From: an uncultured Methanoregula sp.
GTDB taxonomy: Archaea > Halobacteriota > Methanomicrobia > Methanomicrobiales > Methanospirillaceae
Length of the DNA: 64,000 bases
NCBI RefSeq assembly: GCF_963662735.1
Contig: NZ_OY759744.1
Coordinates: forward strand, 2,026,153 to 2,090,152
Direction: 5' to 3'
The notes under the pieces were generated by a model. It ran no database searches and was not told where the DNA came from. It saw nothing but the letters and a program-made list of their open reading frames with translations. A program made the translations under genes and the position numbers. Positions 43,367 through 51,814 of this stretch are shown piece after piece. Numbering within the stretch: position 1 is the first letter of the stretch; each line of letters starts with the position of its first letter.

Positions 43367-46213
43367 ATGACAACCCACGATATATTCAGGCCGGATATCT
43401 CGAAATTGAGTTACTCCCGGGATATCAAGGGACTCATTAAAGCACTCCGCCACCCGGACCCCCTCATTGCACGAAGTGCCGCAGGCTCCCTTATGGAATT
43501 TGCACCTGCGGACGCGGTTATCCCGCTCACGGAAGCCCTGCAATCCCATGACAAGGATTTGCGGCGGATGAGTGCTTCAGCCCTTGGCGAGATTGGTGAT
43601 CGCCGTGCAATTCCTGCGCTTATCTGTGCCATCCGGGACAAGGACTGGGGTGTCCGGCTGGAGTCGGTGAATGCGCTGGGACTGATGGGCGATACGCGGA
43701 ATATTCCCCTTTTCATCTCGCTTTTCCGTGACGAAAACATTGATATCCGGATGGCTGCGGTCGCCGCACTCGGCCGTACCGGGGACACAGCAGCAATCGA
43801 ACCCCTGCTGCAGGCACTTGTCGATCCCCACCACGGGATCCGGAACGAAGCCGCGTGTGCACTCCACAGCCTGGGATGGAAACCTGCCCATCTCGAGGAC
43901 AAGTCACACTATTATCTTGCAATCAAGGATTGGGAGAGTCTCGGGCAGTTACGGGGCGCTGCAATCGGCCCGCTGGCCTGGGCACTCAAAGACGAGTATT
44001 TTAATATCCGGCTTGCAGCGGCATCCACTCTCGGCAACATGAAAGACGAGCATGCAGTGCGGTACCTGATTGCGGCAATGAACGACGAGGAGAGCAGCGT
44101 CAGAAGGGAGATCGTGTCCGCTCTTGGAGCGATTGGTGATACGCGATCCCTTCCGGCTCTTGTCCGGGCGTTACATGACGATGTGGCTGAAGTACGCATG
44201 GCAGCTGCAGATGCATTGGATCTCCTGTCCTGGAAACCGGAAACCCTCCCGGAAAAAATCCTGTACCTTGTAGCAAAAGAACGCTGGCTGGAGCTGGCCG
44301 ATTGCGGAAACGAGTCTCAACTCCCCCCTGTGATACAGCCCGATGGCAGATCCTGCGGAATCCGGGAGGAGATTGCCCGGACATTACAAAAACTGGGGGG
44401 TCCTGCGGTTGAGCCGATGGTACATGCCCTGGAAAGCCAGGACCCGGATGTCCGGCGCAGGGCTCTCTGGGTTCTCGGGAATATCCGGGACCCCCGCGTT
44501 CTCGGTCCGGTTATTGGGGGTCTCAATGACGAATCCCCTGAGTGCCGGAAAGAAGCTGTACTTGCACTTGGTACCCTGCGGGATCCCCGTGCAATCCCGT
44601 TCCTGAGCCGGGCCCTTTCACGGGATGAAGACCTTGTGCCGGATGCGATTATGGCTCTTGGTGAAATACCGGATCCCGCGGCAATCAAAGTGATCATCCC
44701 TTTTATCCGCGCTCCCGGTGCCGGTATACGGATCCATGCGGTCCGGGCGCTTTCGAAAAGCCAGGACATATCCGTTATTGGCACCCTGACCTCTGCGCTG
44801 GATGATCCCGACAGCGGTGTGCGGATTGCGGTAATTGCTGCCATGGGACAGCATGCCGCGGCGGAAACATTCCTGCTCCTCAGTCCTGCGCTGGAAGATC
44901 AGGATCCTGAAGTGCGGTACGCTGCGGCAGTTGCTGTTGCGGGCTGGTTTAATCCCGAGGCTGTTCCGGCACTTGTCTCCCGGCTTGATGATCCCGATAT
45001 CAGGATCCGGAAAGTTGCCCTGCAGGCTCTGGACCGGAGATACTGGGAACCTCGTACAGCAAGCGAACGCAAAAAGTATGGTATCGCTGCCGACACGTGG
45101 AGCGAGCCTGCGGAAGTTCCCGTCCCCCCGGGCCCTGACATTCTCTCCGGCACTCCTGCCCCGACCCGGGGAACTCCCTCCCCGCGGCAACAGGACACCC
45201 AGGAGCCTGGCTCACAGCCCGGCATTTCTGATCGCCGGGAAATGCCGGCAAGTTTCATCAAGCTCACCCGTGAACTTGCAGACCGTGAGGAACAACCGGC
45301 CGTCCGGTGGAATGCTGCCGAAAAGCTCGGGGAACGTATGGACCTCCGGAGTGTCGGGCTGCTCAGGGATGCCCTGAAAGATCCGGATCCTGAACTGCGG
45401 TGGCGGTCGGCACGTGCGCTCGGAAAACTTGCGGATGAATCCGCGATTGAACCGCTGAGTGCTGCTCTCATAGATGACTCCATGCCGGTTGTCCGGATCC
45501 ATGTTGCCGAAGCACTCGGGCATTTTAGAAAACCCGCTGCCATCAATGTCCTCATCCGGGCACTGGGAGATGCGGATCCGGCTATCCGGCATATGGTAGT
45601 CCAGTCACTTGGCGAGATTAAAACTGAACCGGTAATCAATGCCCTGATGGTAAGCCTTTCTGACCCGGACAATGCCGTAAGGGAAACTGCTATTACAACA
45701 TTCCGGAACCTGGGTACTCTTGCCGGTAAATCCCTGGTTAAAAACCTTAAAAACAAGAACCCGATCGTAAAAGAGGGTGCACTTCTGGTGTTGTCACGTA
45801 TGAGCCCGGATATCCGCAACCTTGTTCTTGTAGCCGGGCTTGAAAGCAGCGATGCCGGTGTGCGGGATATCGTGGCAGGAGTCCTGGATTCCTTTGGCTG
45901 GCAACCGGAAAACGCGTACCAGAAAGCGATGTACCTGTTTGCAAAAAAGAGCTGGACTGAGCTTGCAGCCCTGGGAAAGACTGCTGAAGGCATCCTGATC
46001 CGGGGCACCTCCGACCGGGTTGCCGGGATACGGATCGTTTCGGCCGAGATTCTTGGCTCCATTGCGGAAAACCGGGCAGTCCCGGTCTTAACGGATGTGC
46101 TCCACGATGAGGACCGGGAAGTCCGCCTTTCCTCCATCAAAACGATCCTGAAACTGAGGGCAGGAGACTCATCCCTCATCCTTTCCGGCTTACCTCGCGA
46201 GCCACGAACCTGA
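43367..46213 (+). CDS. Very large HEAT-repeat protein (PBS-lyase-like repeats)
   Basis: A 948-residue solenoid protein. Units of about 31 residues of the type DPDPELRWRSARALGKLADE / AIEPLSAALIDD run nearly throughout. Four longer inserts share the pattern W-x-P-x4-(E/D)-(K/R)-x2-Y-x2-A-x3-W, at about residues 169, 288, 556 and 842. A Pro-rich break near 585-620 divides it in two. There is no signal peptide or membrane helix. ATG 43367 follows GGGAG. HEAT solenoids are scaffolds; its position behind two receiver proteins suggests a signalling partner, which is inference. Confidence 0.88.
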   Translation: MTTHDIFRPDISKLSYSRDIKGLIKALRHPDPLIARSAAGSLMEFAPADAVIPLTEALQSHDKDLRRMSASALGEIGDRRAIPALICAIRDKDWGVRLESVNALGLMGDTRNIPLFISLFRDENIDIRMAAVAALGRTGDTAAIEPLLQALVDPHHGIRNEAACALHSLGWKPAHLEDKSHYYLAIKDWESLGQLRGAAIGPLAWALKDEYFNIRLAAASTLGNMKDEHAVRYLIAAMNDEESSVRREIVSALGAIGDTRSLPALVRALHDDVAEVRMAAADALDLLSWKPETLPEKILYLVAKERWLELADCGNESQLPPVIQPDGRSCGIREEIARTLQKLGGPAVEPMVHALESQDPDVRRRALWVLGNIRDPRVLGPVIGGLNDESPECRKEAVLALGTLRDPRAIPFLSRALSRDEDLVPDAIMALGEIPDPAAIKVIIPFIRAPGAGIRIHAVRALSKSQDISVIGTLTSALDDPDSGVRIAVIAAMGQHAAAETFLLLSPALEDQDPEVRYAAAVAVAGWFNPEAVPALVSRLDDPDIRIRKVALQALDRRYWEPRTASERKKYGIAADTWSEPAEVPVPPGPDILSGTPAPTRGTPSPRQQDTQEPGSQPGISDRREMPASFIKLTRELADREEQPAVRWNAAEKLGERMDLRSVGLLRDALKDPDPELRWRSARALGKLADESAIEPLSAALIDDSMPVVRIHVAEALGHFRKPAAINVLIRALGDADPAIRHMVVQSLGEIKTEPVINALMVSLSDPDNAVRETAITTFRNLGTLAGKSLVKNLKNKNPIVKEGALLVLSRMSPDIRNLVLVAGLESSDAGVRDIVAGVLDSFGWQPENAYQKAMYLFAKKSWTELAALGKTAEGILIRGTSDRVAGIRIVSAEILGSIAENRAVPVLTDVLHDEDREVRLSSIKTILKLRAGDSSLILSGLPREPRT

Positions 46214-46347
46214 CCCCGGCCGGGAAAACCAGAAATGGTCAACCCACCCCTGGGTGTAAATCCCCGGATCCCTGGCGCTGTATGAGGGTTAACCGGGCCC
46301 GGGACCTGCTTTGGGAAATCTGCCGGACCCGTTGGCAGCGTGCCCGT

Positions 46348-46914
46348 TCAGTACCAGACGTGTTCCATCAGTACTTTCCCGTTCGGCCGGAACCGGGCCC
46401 CTTCCATGGCCAGCAGCCGGACCTTCATCTCCTGCCCTCCCTGGAATCCGCCCGGATCCCCGTCCGACCTGAGCGCACGGTGGCAGGGGATCACCAGGGG
46501 AAACGGATTGCGGGCAAGGGCATTTCCCACCGCCCGTGCACTTCCCGGGATGCCGAGATGCCGGGCAATACGGCCATAAGTACTCACCTTCCCGCGGGGG
46601 ATGCCATGCTCCGCCAGCAGGACCTGCCGCTGGAACGGGCGGCACCGGTCAAGGTCGAGGATCTCTGTCCCGAACACTACGTCCTCTCCGGAAAGGAACG
46701 ACCGGATACCGTCAACAAGGGAAGAGACCAGTTCGTTGTCCACCGATTTTACGGATGTTGCCGGAGGAAATTTGCCATCTTCAGCCCGTGTATCGCCAGG
46801 GAGGATGATCCGTTCAACTTTTAGTCCTGATGCCGGTTCCGTCCAGATCAGCCGGACCGATCCAAACTGCGTGGAAAATTCTGTTTCTTTGAGTACCGTG
46901 TTTGTCGGATTCAC
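46348..46914 (-). CDS. ogt: Methylated-DNA-protein cysteine methyltransferase
   Basis: A 188-residue suicide repair protein that removes alkyl groups from O6-alkylguanine. The active site VIPCHRALRSDG contains the acceptor cysteine, preceded by the helix-turn-helix and arginine finger region ARAVGNALARNP and the RGKVSTYGRIAR segment. The N-terminal 90 residues form the usual variable domain. It lies 47 bases downstream of a PAS protein on the same strand. Confidence 0.92.
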   Translation of the reverse strand: MNPTNTVLKETEFSTQFGSVRLIWTEPASGLKVERIILPGDTRAEDGKFPPATSVKSVDNELVSSLVDGIRSFLSGEDVVFGTEILDLDRCRPFQRQVLLAEHGIPRGKVSTYGRIARHLGIPGSARAVGNALARNPFPLVIPCHRALRSDGDPGGFQGGQEMKVRLLAMEGARFRPNGKVLMEHVWY

Positions 46915-46961
46915 AAAACCTCCTGGGGAATAGCTCCTCCCTGCATGACCAGGGATTCCGG

Positions 46962-47828
46962 TTATTCCGTGAAAAGCCGTTTTGATCTGGGCGGTATATC
47001 CCCGAAATGGTCGATTATTTTCCGGTTCAGTTCCAGGATGTTCTGGCGGATCTGGGCAAGATTCTTTTCCTGGATCCTGAGCAGAAGCAGGATATCGGCT
47101 TTCTGGAACTTGTCGCTTTCAATATCATCAATGACGACGACAATGTTTTCATGAACTACCTCTACCGGGATCTTCATCCTCAGTGCAGTTTCCCGGATAT
47201 AGGAAAAAAACCGGTCATTACTCTCCTGCAGCGCTGCTTTTGCCCGTTTCTGTTCCGAGATGTCGCGGATTGTTGCCTGGAGCACCTGTCCATCGCCCTG
47301 GGAAAAGGAAGACAACAACACGTCGGCAGAGAATGGCTCACCGTTATTCCGGGTATATACCCATTCAAAATGGGCATATCCGTCACGGAATGCAGTCCGG
47401 ATATGATCCCGGAGCGCTTCGGGGGACGCCCGGCCGTCGGGCTGGAACTGAGGGGAAGGTCCGGCCGGGTGGGATGGTTTCATCTCCTCAATACCGGATA
47501 TCCCAAACATATGCAATGCCTGCCGGTTACAATCCAGGAAACGGTTTTCGTCGAGAAGGAGGATGGCATCGTGAGAATCTTCGTAAATCGCCCTGAACTT
47601 TGCCTCGGCATCCCTCAATGATCGCAGGGGAAAAAATGCAATAAATGCGGCACTGATCCCGGCAAAGACAATGGTGACAAACCGGGATCCCCAGATGGTC
47701 AATGCCGGTCCGAGGGCCTGTTGCGCGAGTTCGAGCACTGAAATCAGGGAGAACATTCCCATGAAAATAAGAGCGAGCGTAAGCGTAGGCATCTCACTGA
47801 AGTTTTTTTCCAGAATTTTCTTTATCAT
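46962..47828 (-). CDS. Membrane PAS protein with pseudo-histidine-kinase tail
   Basis: A 288-residue protein. Two membrane helices (about 14-36 and 44-70) are followed by one PAS domain (about 75-200, FRAIYEDSHDAILLLDENRF to TIRDISEQKR). The last 85 residues begin ALQESNDRFFSYIRETALRM and end RSKRLFTE. They match the C-terminus of the PAS protein at 48877-50391. This tail resembles the dimerisation helices of a histidine kinase, but Leu stands where the phosphoacceptor His would be, and no ATPase domain follows. It is divergent from the GAF-like gene. Confidence 0.82.
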   Translation of the reverse strand: MIKKILEKNFSEMPTLTLALIFMGMFSLISVLELAQQALGPALTIWGSRFVTIVFAGISAAFIAFFPLRSLRDAEAKFRAIYEDSHDAILLLDENRFLDCNRQALHMFGISGIEEMKPSHPAGPSPQFQPDGRASPEALRDHIRTAFRDGYAHFEWVYTRNNGEPFSADVLLSSFSQGDGQVLQATIRDISEQKRAKAALQESNDRFFSYIRETALRMKIPVEVVHENIVVVIDDIESDKFQKADILLLLRIQEKNLAQIRQNILELNRKIIDHFGDIPPRSKRLFTE

Positions 47829-47947
47829 GATTTAATCCATCCCCACTATCCTGCAGGCGATCGGTCCGGCCCATCATGAACACTCATCAGGGCCGTGGAC
47901 GCCCGGGAATAAGATCAGTCCTTTCCATTGTTTCCTCCTTGACGGGC

Positions 47948-47966
47948 TGATACATATATATGCTGG
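47948..47966 (+). promoter_or_regulatory. TATA-like element in the 47.8-48.1 kb divergent gap
   Basis: GATACATATATATGC is the main AT-rich element in the 282-base gap between the membrane PAS gene (minus) and the GAF-like gene (plus). Either direction could use it; the leader to the plus-strand gene would be about 120 bases. Confidence 0.35.
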
Positions 47967-48110
47967 TTCTTCCCATGAAGGATTATTATCACCTTCTCCG
48001 GATCGGGCCCGAAAAGAAGATTCTGCCGGATCTGTGCCAGGGAAACAGGTTGCCCGGGACATCCGGGACCATTCATCAACCCGGCGAATCCTGCCGGGAC
48101 GGGGGATACG

Positions 48111-48836
48111 ATGCCGGACATTGGAGATTTTTCTCTTAAAGACATGGTTGAGTTCTCGGCTGCTTTGCGATCCATGGGATTTGGTGCTGCCAGTATGGAA
48201 GAGGCCGCCGACAGGATTGTCCATTACTTCCACGATCACCTGACTGACCCGAAGACCGGGGAAAAAAATTGTGTCATGGTCCGCTTTTTCAAGACCCACC
48301 CGTATGATTCACTGGATATGGATCTGCAGGAGTTTGCCCGTGGCATCCTGGGCGGACCCCCCGAATCGCCTGCAATGAAATGCCTGGTCCTGCTGGCAAG
48401 TGCCGGTACGGAACCTGGATGGCATTCGCGGAAGACCTCCCGGGAGCACAAGGCGATTCCCCTGCCCAGTATTCATTTCATCGAAAGATTTCCTATGGTC
48501 AGGCAGCTCATCCAGCAGATGGGTCTGGAGGTCAATACGGTGCTGCGACCGGATCCGGCTGTTGTCATCGACATGGCTCAGACAACCTACAATGTATTTT
48601 GTATCCATGAAGCAGTTGGCAGCCCGTATGTTCCGGCCCAGAACGATTTTGTTATTCCGTTTAAGGTCCGTTCCGTTCTTGGTTTTGGTGGAATTCTTCC
48701 TTCGGGAAATCTCTTTGCGATTATCCTGTTCAGCAAAGTGACGGTTTCCCGGCAGATTGCGGACTTGTTCAGGTCGCTTGCATTAAGTGTGAAAGTTGCG
48801 ATCTTGCCGTTTGATGGAAAGACAATCTTCAGATGA
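48111..48836 (+). CDS. GAF-like sensor domain protein
   Basis: A 241-residue soluble protein with one compact alpha/beta domain: FSAALRSMGFGAASMEEAAD at the start, MVRFFKTHPYDSLDMDLQEF in the middle, and QNDFVIPFKVRSVLGFGGIL and a C-terminal helix near the end. I recall similar sequences as stand-alone or N-terminal sensor modules next to PAS kinases in bacteria, which suggests a GAF-like ligand-binding fold. This memory is unverified and the ligand is unknown. The PAS gene follows after 40 bases. Confidence 0.6.
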   Translation: MPDIGDFSLKDMVEFSAALRSMGFGAASMEEAADRIVHYFHDHLTDPKTGEKNCVMVRFFKTHPYDSLDMDLQEFARGILGGPPESPAMKCLVLLASAGTEPGWHSRKTSREHKAIPLPSIHFIERFPMVRQLIQQMGLEVNTVLRPDPAVVIDMAQTTYNVFCIHEAVGSPYVPAQNDFVIPFKVRSVLGFGGILPSGNLFAIILFSKVTVSRQIADLFRSLALSVKVAILPFDGKTIFR

Positions 48837-48876
48837 TCAGCATGAATCACCGGACCGGTATGGGAGGAATAAACTG

Positions 48877-50391
48877 ATGGATGATAATGCAACAAGAGAG
48901 CGGCTCAGTAATCTGGAAGCAATGGTAGCTTCATTAAACGAGCTTCTGACCGTGCAGGAACATGTTGTGTCTATGCAGTCCGAACGGTTAAAGGAAAATG
49001 AGGAGAAATACCGGGCGTTTTTCACCACATCCAAAGATTGCGTCTTTATCACATCTGTTGATGGAAGATGGATTGATTTCAATGATGCAGCTATCGACCT
49101 TTTTGGATATGACAGCAGGGAAGATCTGCTGAATGTCAGCATCAGGGAAATCTACGCGGATTCTGCGGACCAGGAAGCGCACAAGCAGTATATACGCAAA
49201 AACGGTTTTTCCCGGGAATATCCGGTCGATTTAAAGAAAAAGAACGGTACAATTCTCAACACACTTGTCACATCAGTCTTACGAAAAGACTCCCGGGGAA
49301 ACGTGATTGGTTTCCAGGGATCAATCCGGGATATCACTGAGCAAAAAAAAATAGAGAGAAGAATAGCAGAGTCAGAGAGAAAATACCGTACGCTCGCAGA
49401 ATCATCGCCTGACCAGATCATTATCATCGGAAAGGATGATACGGTTCAATACGTTAACACCACCGGAGCAGAGCTTCTTCATCTCCCCTTCGACCAGATA
49501 CTGGGAAAACCAAGAACACGATTGTTCCCCCCGGAAATTGCCGTTGCTCAGGGTATCTCTTTAAAGAAGGTATTTGAAACCGGAACACCCCTGCGGCAGG
49601 AAGAATCGATCCGGTTCGGAAATGTGGAATTATGGGTGGACACGAGCCTCGTACCGTTGAAGGATGGAGAGGACAACGTAAATGCAGTCCTGTGCATATT
49701 GCATGATATCACTGAACGTAAAAAAGCTGAAGAAACTATCCGTTTTTCCAATATGATCCTCTCAACCCAGCAGGAGACCTCTCCCGACGGTATCCTGGTT
49801 GTAGATGAGCATGAGAAATCCCTTTCGTACAACCGGAGGTTTGTTGAACTCTGGGGAATCCCACAGGACATTCTTGACAGCCATTCCGATGAACGTGCTC
49901 TTGAGGTTATCCTTGAGAAACTCGCCGATTCCGAAGGAGCCCGTGCCAAAATCAGGCATCTGTACGCCCACCCCTATGAGAAAAGCCATGAAGAAGTTCT
50001 CTTAAAGGACGGGCGGGTATTCGAGCGCTACTCAGCTCCGATGATGGGGGCGAATAACCATTATTACGGGAGAGTCTGGTATTTCCATGATATCACGGAA
50101 CGTAAACTATCCGAGATCGCTCTCAAAGAGAGCAATGACCGGTTCCTTATGTTCATCAAGGAAGCGGCCATGCGGCTCAAGAATCCCATCGAGGTTGTGG
50201 AAGAAAATATTTCCACGATCCTTGATGATATCGAAAGCGGCCGGTTCGACCGCAATGATGGTGCGCTCCAGCTCAAACTCCAGATAAAAAACCTTGAGCA
50301 GATCCGGCAGAATATTATCGAACTCAACAAGGTAATTGTGGGTCGTTCAGGAGATCTTTCCGATGCCTCGATAGAATTTCTCACGGAATAG
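48877..50391 (+). CDS. Three-PAS sensor protein with pseudo-histidine-kinase tail
   Basis: A 504-residue soluble protein. A coiled coil (about 5-45, with repeated Leu) is followed by PAS domains at about 45-165, 170-290 and 295-415. The last ends YYGRVWYFHDITERKLSE. The C-terminal 85 residues read ALKESNDRFLMFIKEAAMRL, then NPIEVVEEN, and end LSDASIEFLTE. This is like kinase dimerisation helices, but Met replaces the phosphoacceptor His, and no HATPase domain follows. ATG 48877 follows GGGAGGA. It abuts the next gene directly. Confidence 0.85.
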   Translation: MDDNATRERLSNLEAMVASLNELLTVQEHVVSMQSERLKENEEKYRAFFTTSKDCVFITSVDGRWIDFNDAAIDLFGYDSREDLLNVSIREIYADSADQEAHKQYIRKNGFSREYPVDLKKKNGTILNTLVTSVLRKDSRGNVIGFQGSIRDITEQKKIERRIAESERKYRTLAESSPDQIIIIGKDDTVQYVNTTGAELLHLPFDQILGKPRTRLFPPEIAVAQGISLKKVFETGTPLRQEESIRFGNVELWVDTSLVPLKDGEDNVNAVLCILHDITERKKAEETIRFSNMILSTQQETSPDGILVVDEHEKSLSYNRRFVELWGIPQDILDSHSDERALEVILEKLADSEGARAKIRHLYAHPYEKSHEEVLLKDGRVFERYSAPMMGANNHYYGRVWYFHDITERKLSEIALKESNDRFLMFIKEAAMRLKNPIEVVEENISTILDDIESGRFDRNDGALQLKLQIKNLEQIRQNIIELNKVIVGRSGDLSDASIEFLTE

Positions 50392-51012
50392 GTGGTTTTG
50401 TTGACATTTCACTTGCAGGATATCCAGAATGAGGGAATTTATCTCCTTATGGCATCGGCTTCGGAGATCCGGCGCAAAAATATTGAACTTATACAAGTGC
50501 TCCTGGCCAGGGATTATCATGTTCTCGTGATCACGACAAACCAGCCCTATGACATCTTGAAAAAGAATTATGAACTGGGCGGAATTACCATGGAAAAAAT
50601 TTTTGTGGTGGATACGGTCACGAAATATGCCATCGGACACGATCATGAACCGGTGAATAACTGCAGGTTCGTCACCAATCCTGCCGATATGACCGGTATC
50701 GGTATTGCCGTGACAGAATCGCTTTCCGGGCTCAAGGGAAAGAAAGTCTCCCTGCTCTTCGATTCAGTCAATGCCATGCTGATCTACCTATCCTCCCAGA
50801 ATATTACCAAATTCATTCATTTTGTCACCAACAAGCTGCGGCTGATGGGCTTTTCCGGCATTTTCCTTGCCGTGGAAAAAGGTCTGGATCCGGATGTTCT
50901 CCTTCAGCTGACCACCTTTGTCGATGAAGTCATCGATATCGACAGGAATCAACTCAATAACGGCTCTGTAGAAAATCCTGTCCATGCAAAAAAAGATGAT
51001 AAAAAGATCTAG
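50392..51012 (+). CDS. RecA/KaiC-like protein lacking a Walker A motif
   Basis: A 206-residue alpha/beta protein. GIYLLMASASEIRRKNIELIQVLLARDYHVLVITTN resembles the start of KaiC/RecA-like domains, but no GxxxxGK(S/T) loop is present. The Walker B-like strand is VSLLFDSVNAMLIYLSS, and the C-terminal part LRLMGFSGIFLAVEKG fits the family. Related degenerate proteins in archaea accompany PAS sensors. The GTG at 50392 follows the stop of the PAS gene with no gap, so the two are co-translated. It is probably a signalling partner without ATPase activity (inference). Confidence 0.65.
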   Translation: MVLLTFHLQDIQNEGIYLLMASASEIRRKNIELIQVLLARDYHVLVITTNQPYDILKKNYELGGITMEKIFVVDTVTKYAIGHDHEPVNNCRFVTNPADMTGIGIAVTESLSGLKGKKVSLLFDSVNAMLIYLSSQNITKFIHFVTNKLRLMGFSGIFLAVEKGLDPDVLLQLTTFVDEVIDIDRNQLNNGSVENPVHAKKDDKKI

Positions 51013-51196
51013 TACATTGTCCCCTTCACCTATGGTGTGGCCGGGCATGATGGGATAAAAATACTATCGGCAAACCGGTCTATCCGGTGTTGAACCGGCT
51101 TGTCAGCGTGTTCCGTGATCAGGGTGAGAGAACCACGTGTTACGCCATCAATTGTCCTGCTGCAGCCGGGCCACCCATACCTGTATCAATATCATT

Positions 51197-51251
51197 GTTT
51201 TTATGTGGTTGAACCGCCCACGTACTGAGTAGATATTTCAGAGGATCTCCG
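51197..51251 (+). promoter_or_regulatory. Promoter and ribosome site of the hyp operon
   Basis: GTTTTTATGT (51197-51206) is a weak TATA-like element. AGAGGATCTCCG directly before ATG 51252 is an extended Shine-Dalgarno-like sequence. The rest of the 239-base gap holds no gene that I can see. Confidence 0.35.
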
Positions 51252-51476
51252 ATGTGTGTTGCAGTTCCCGCAGAAGTGCTTGAGATACGAGATGGCAATA
51301 TCGGCCTGGTGGATTACGGCGACCTGAAGCAGGAAGTCCGCCTCGATCTGGTTGACGTAAAAGTCGGCGAATACGTTCTCGTTCATGTCGGGTTTGCAAT
51401 CCAGCGCCTGTCCCGCGAGGAAGGGCTTGAGACCCTGGAGATCTTCAAGCAGGTGTACGCGGCGCTGGAGGAATAA
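51252..51476 (+). CDS. hypC: Hydrogenase maturation chaperone HypC
   Basis: HypC carries the Fe(CN)2CO unit with HypD to the [NiFe]-hydrogenase precursor. The 74-residue protein begins MCVAVPAEVLEI with the essential Cys2, and GEYVLVHVGFAIQRL is the conserved centre. Its stop overlaps the hypA start by one base (TAATG). The operon hypC-hypA-hypE serves F420-reducing and membrane or Vhu-type hydrogenases, which lie outside the window. Confidence 0.95.
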   Translation: MCVAVPAEVLEIRDGNIGLVDYGDLKQEVRLDLVDVKVGEYVLVHVGFAIQRLSREEGLETLEIFKQVYAALEE

Positions 51477-51814
51477 TGCACGAGTACTCCATAGCGTACG
51501 ACCTCTATGCTACATCCCGCAAGGCCGCGGTTGAAAATAATGCCAAGCGGGTGAAGAAGGTCAGTGTCGAGATGGGGAAGATGGCGATGGTGAACCCCGA
51601 GCAGGTGACCTTTCTCTTCGATACCATCAAGGAAGAAGATCCCCTGTTTGCAACCACCGTGCTTGAATGCCACGAGACTGCACCCCGGTCAAAATGTGTC
51701 TGCGGATATGCCGGTGAAGAAATTTTTGTCTGCCCGCAATGCGGAGCGCTTCCCGAGCTTGTCAAAGGCCGGGAAATTGTAGTAACCAATGTCGAGATCG
51801 AGGTGGAAGATTAA
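51476..51814 (+). CDS. hypA: Hydrogenase nickel-insertion protein HypA
   Basis: HypA delivers nickel to hydrogenase together with HypB. The 112-residue sequence starts MHEYSIAYDLY, with the N-terminal nickel-binding Met-His-Glu. The zinc site is formed by cysteines of KCVCGY and FVCPQCG. It overlaps hypC by one base and hypE follows directly. hypB is not in this operon. Confidence 0.95.
   Translation: MHEYSIAYDLYATSRKAAVENNAKRVKKVSVEMGKMAMVNPEQVTFLFDTIKEEDPLFATTVLECHETAPRSKCVCGYAGEEIFVCPQCGALPELVKGREIVVTNVEIEVED

Noticed and set aside
44899..46242. 447-codon minus-strand frame opposite the HEAT-repeat gene
   Set aside because: Its repeats are only the reverse reading of HEAT codons; composition is Arg/Ser-rich and no start context is visible.
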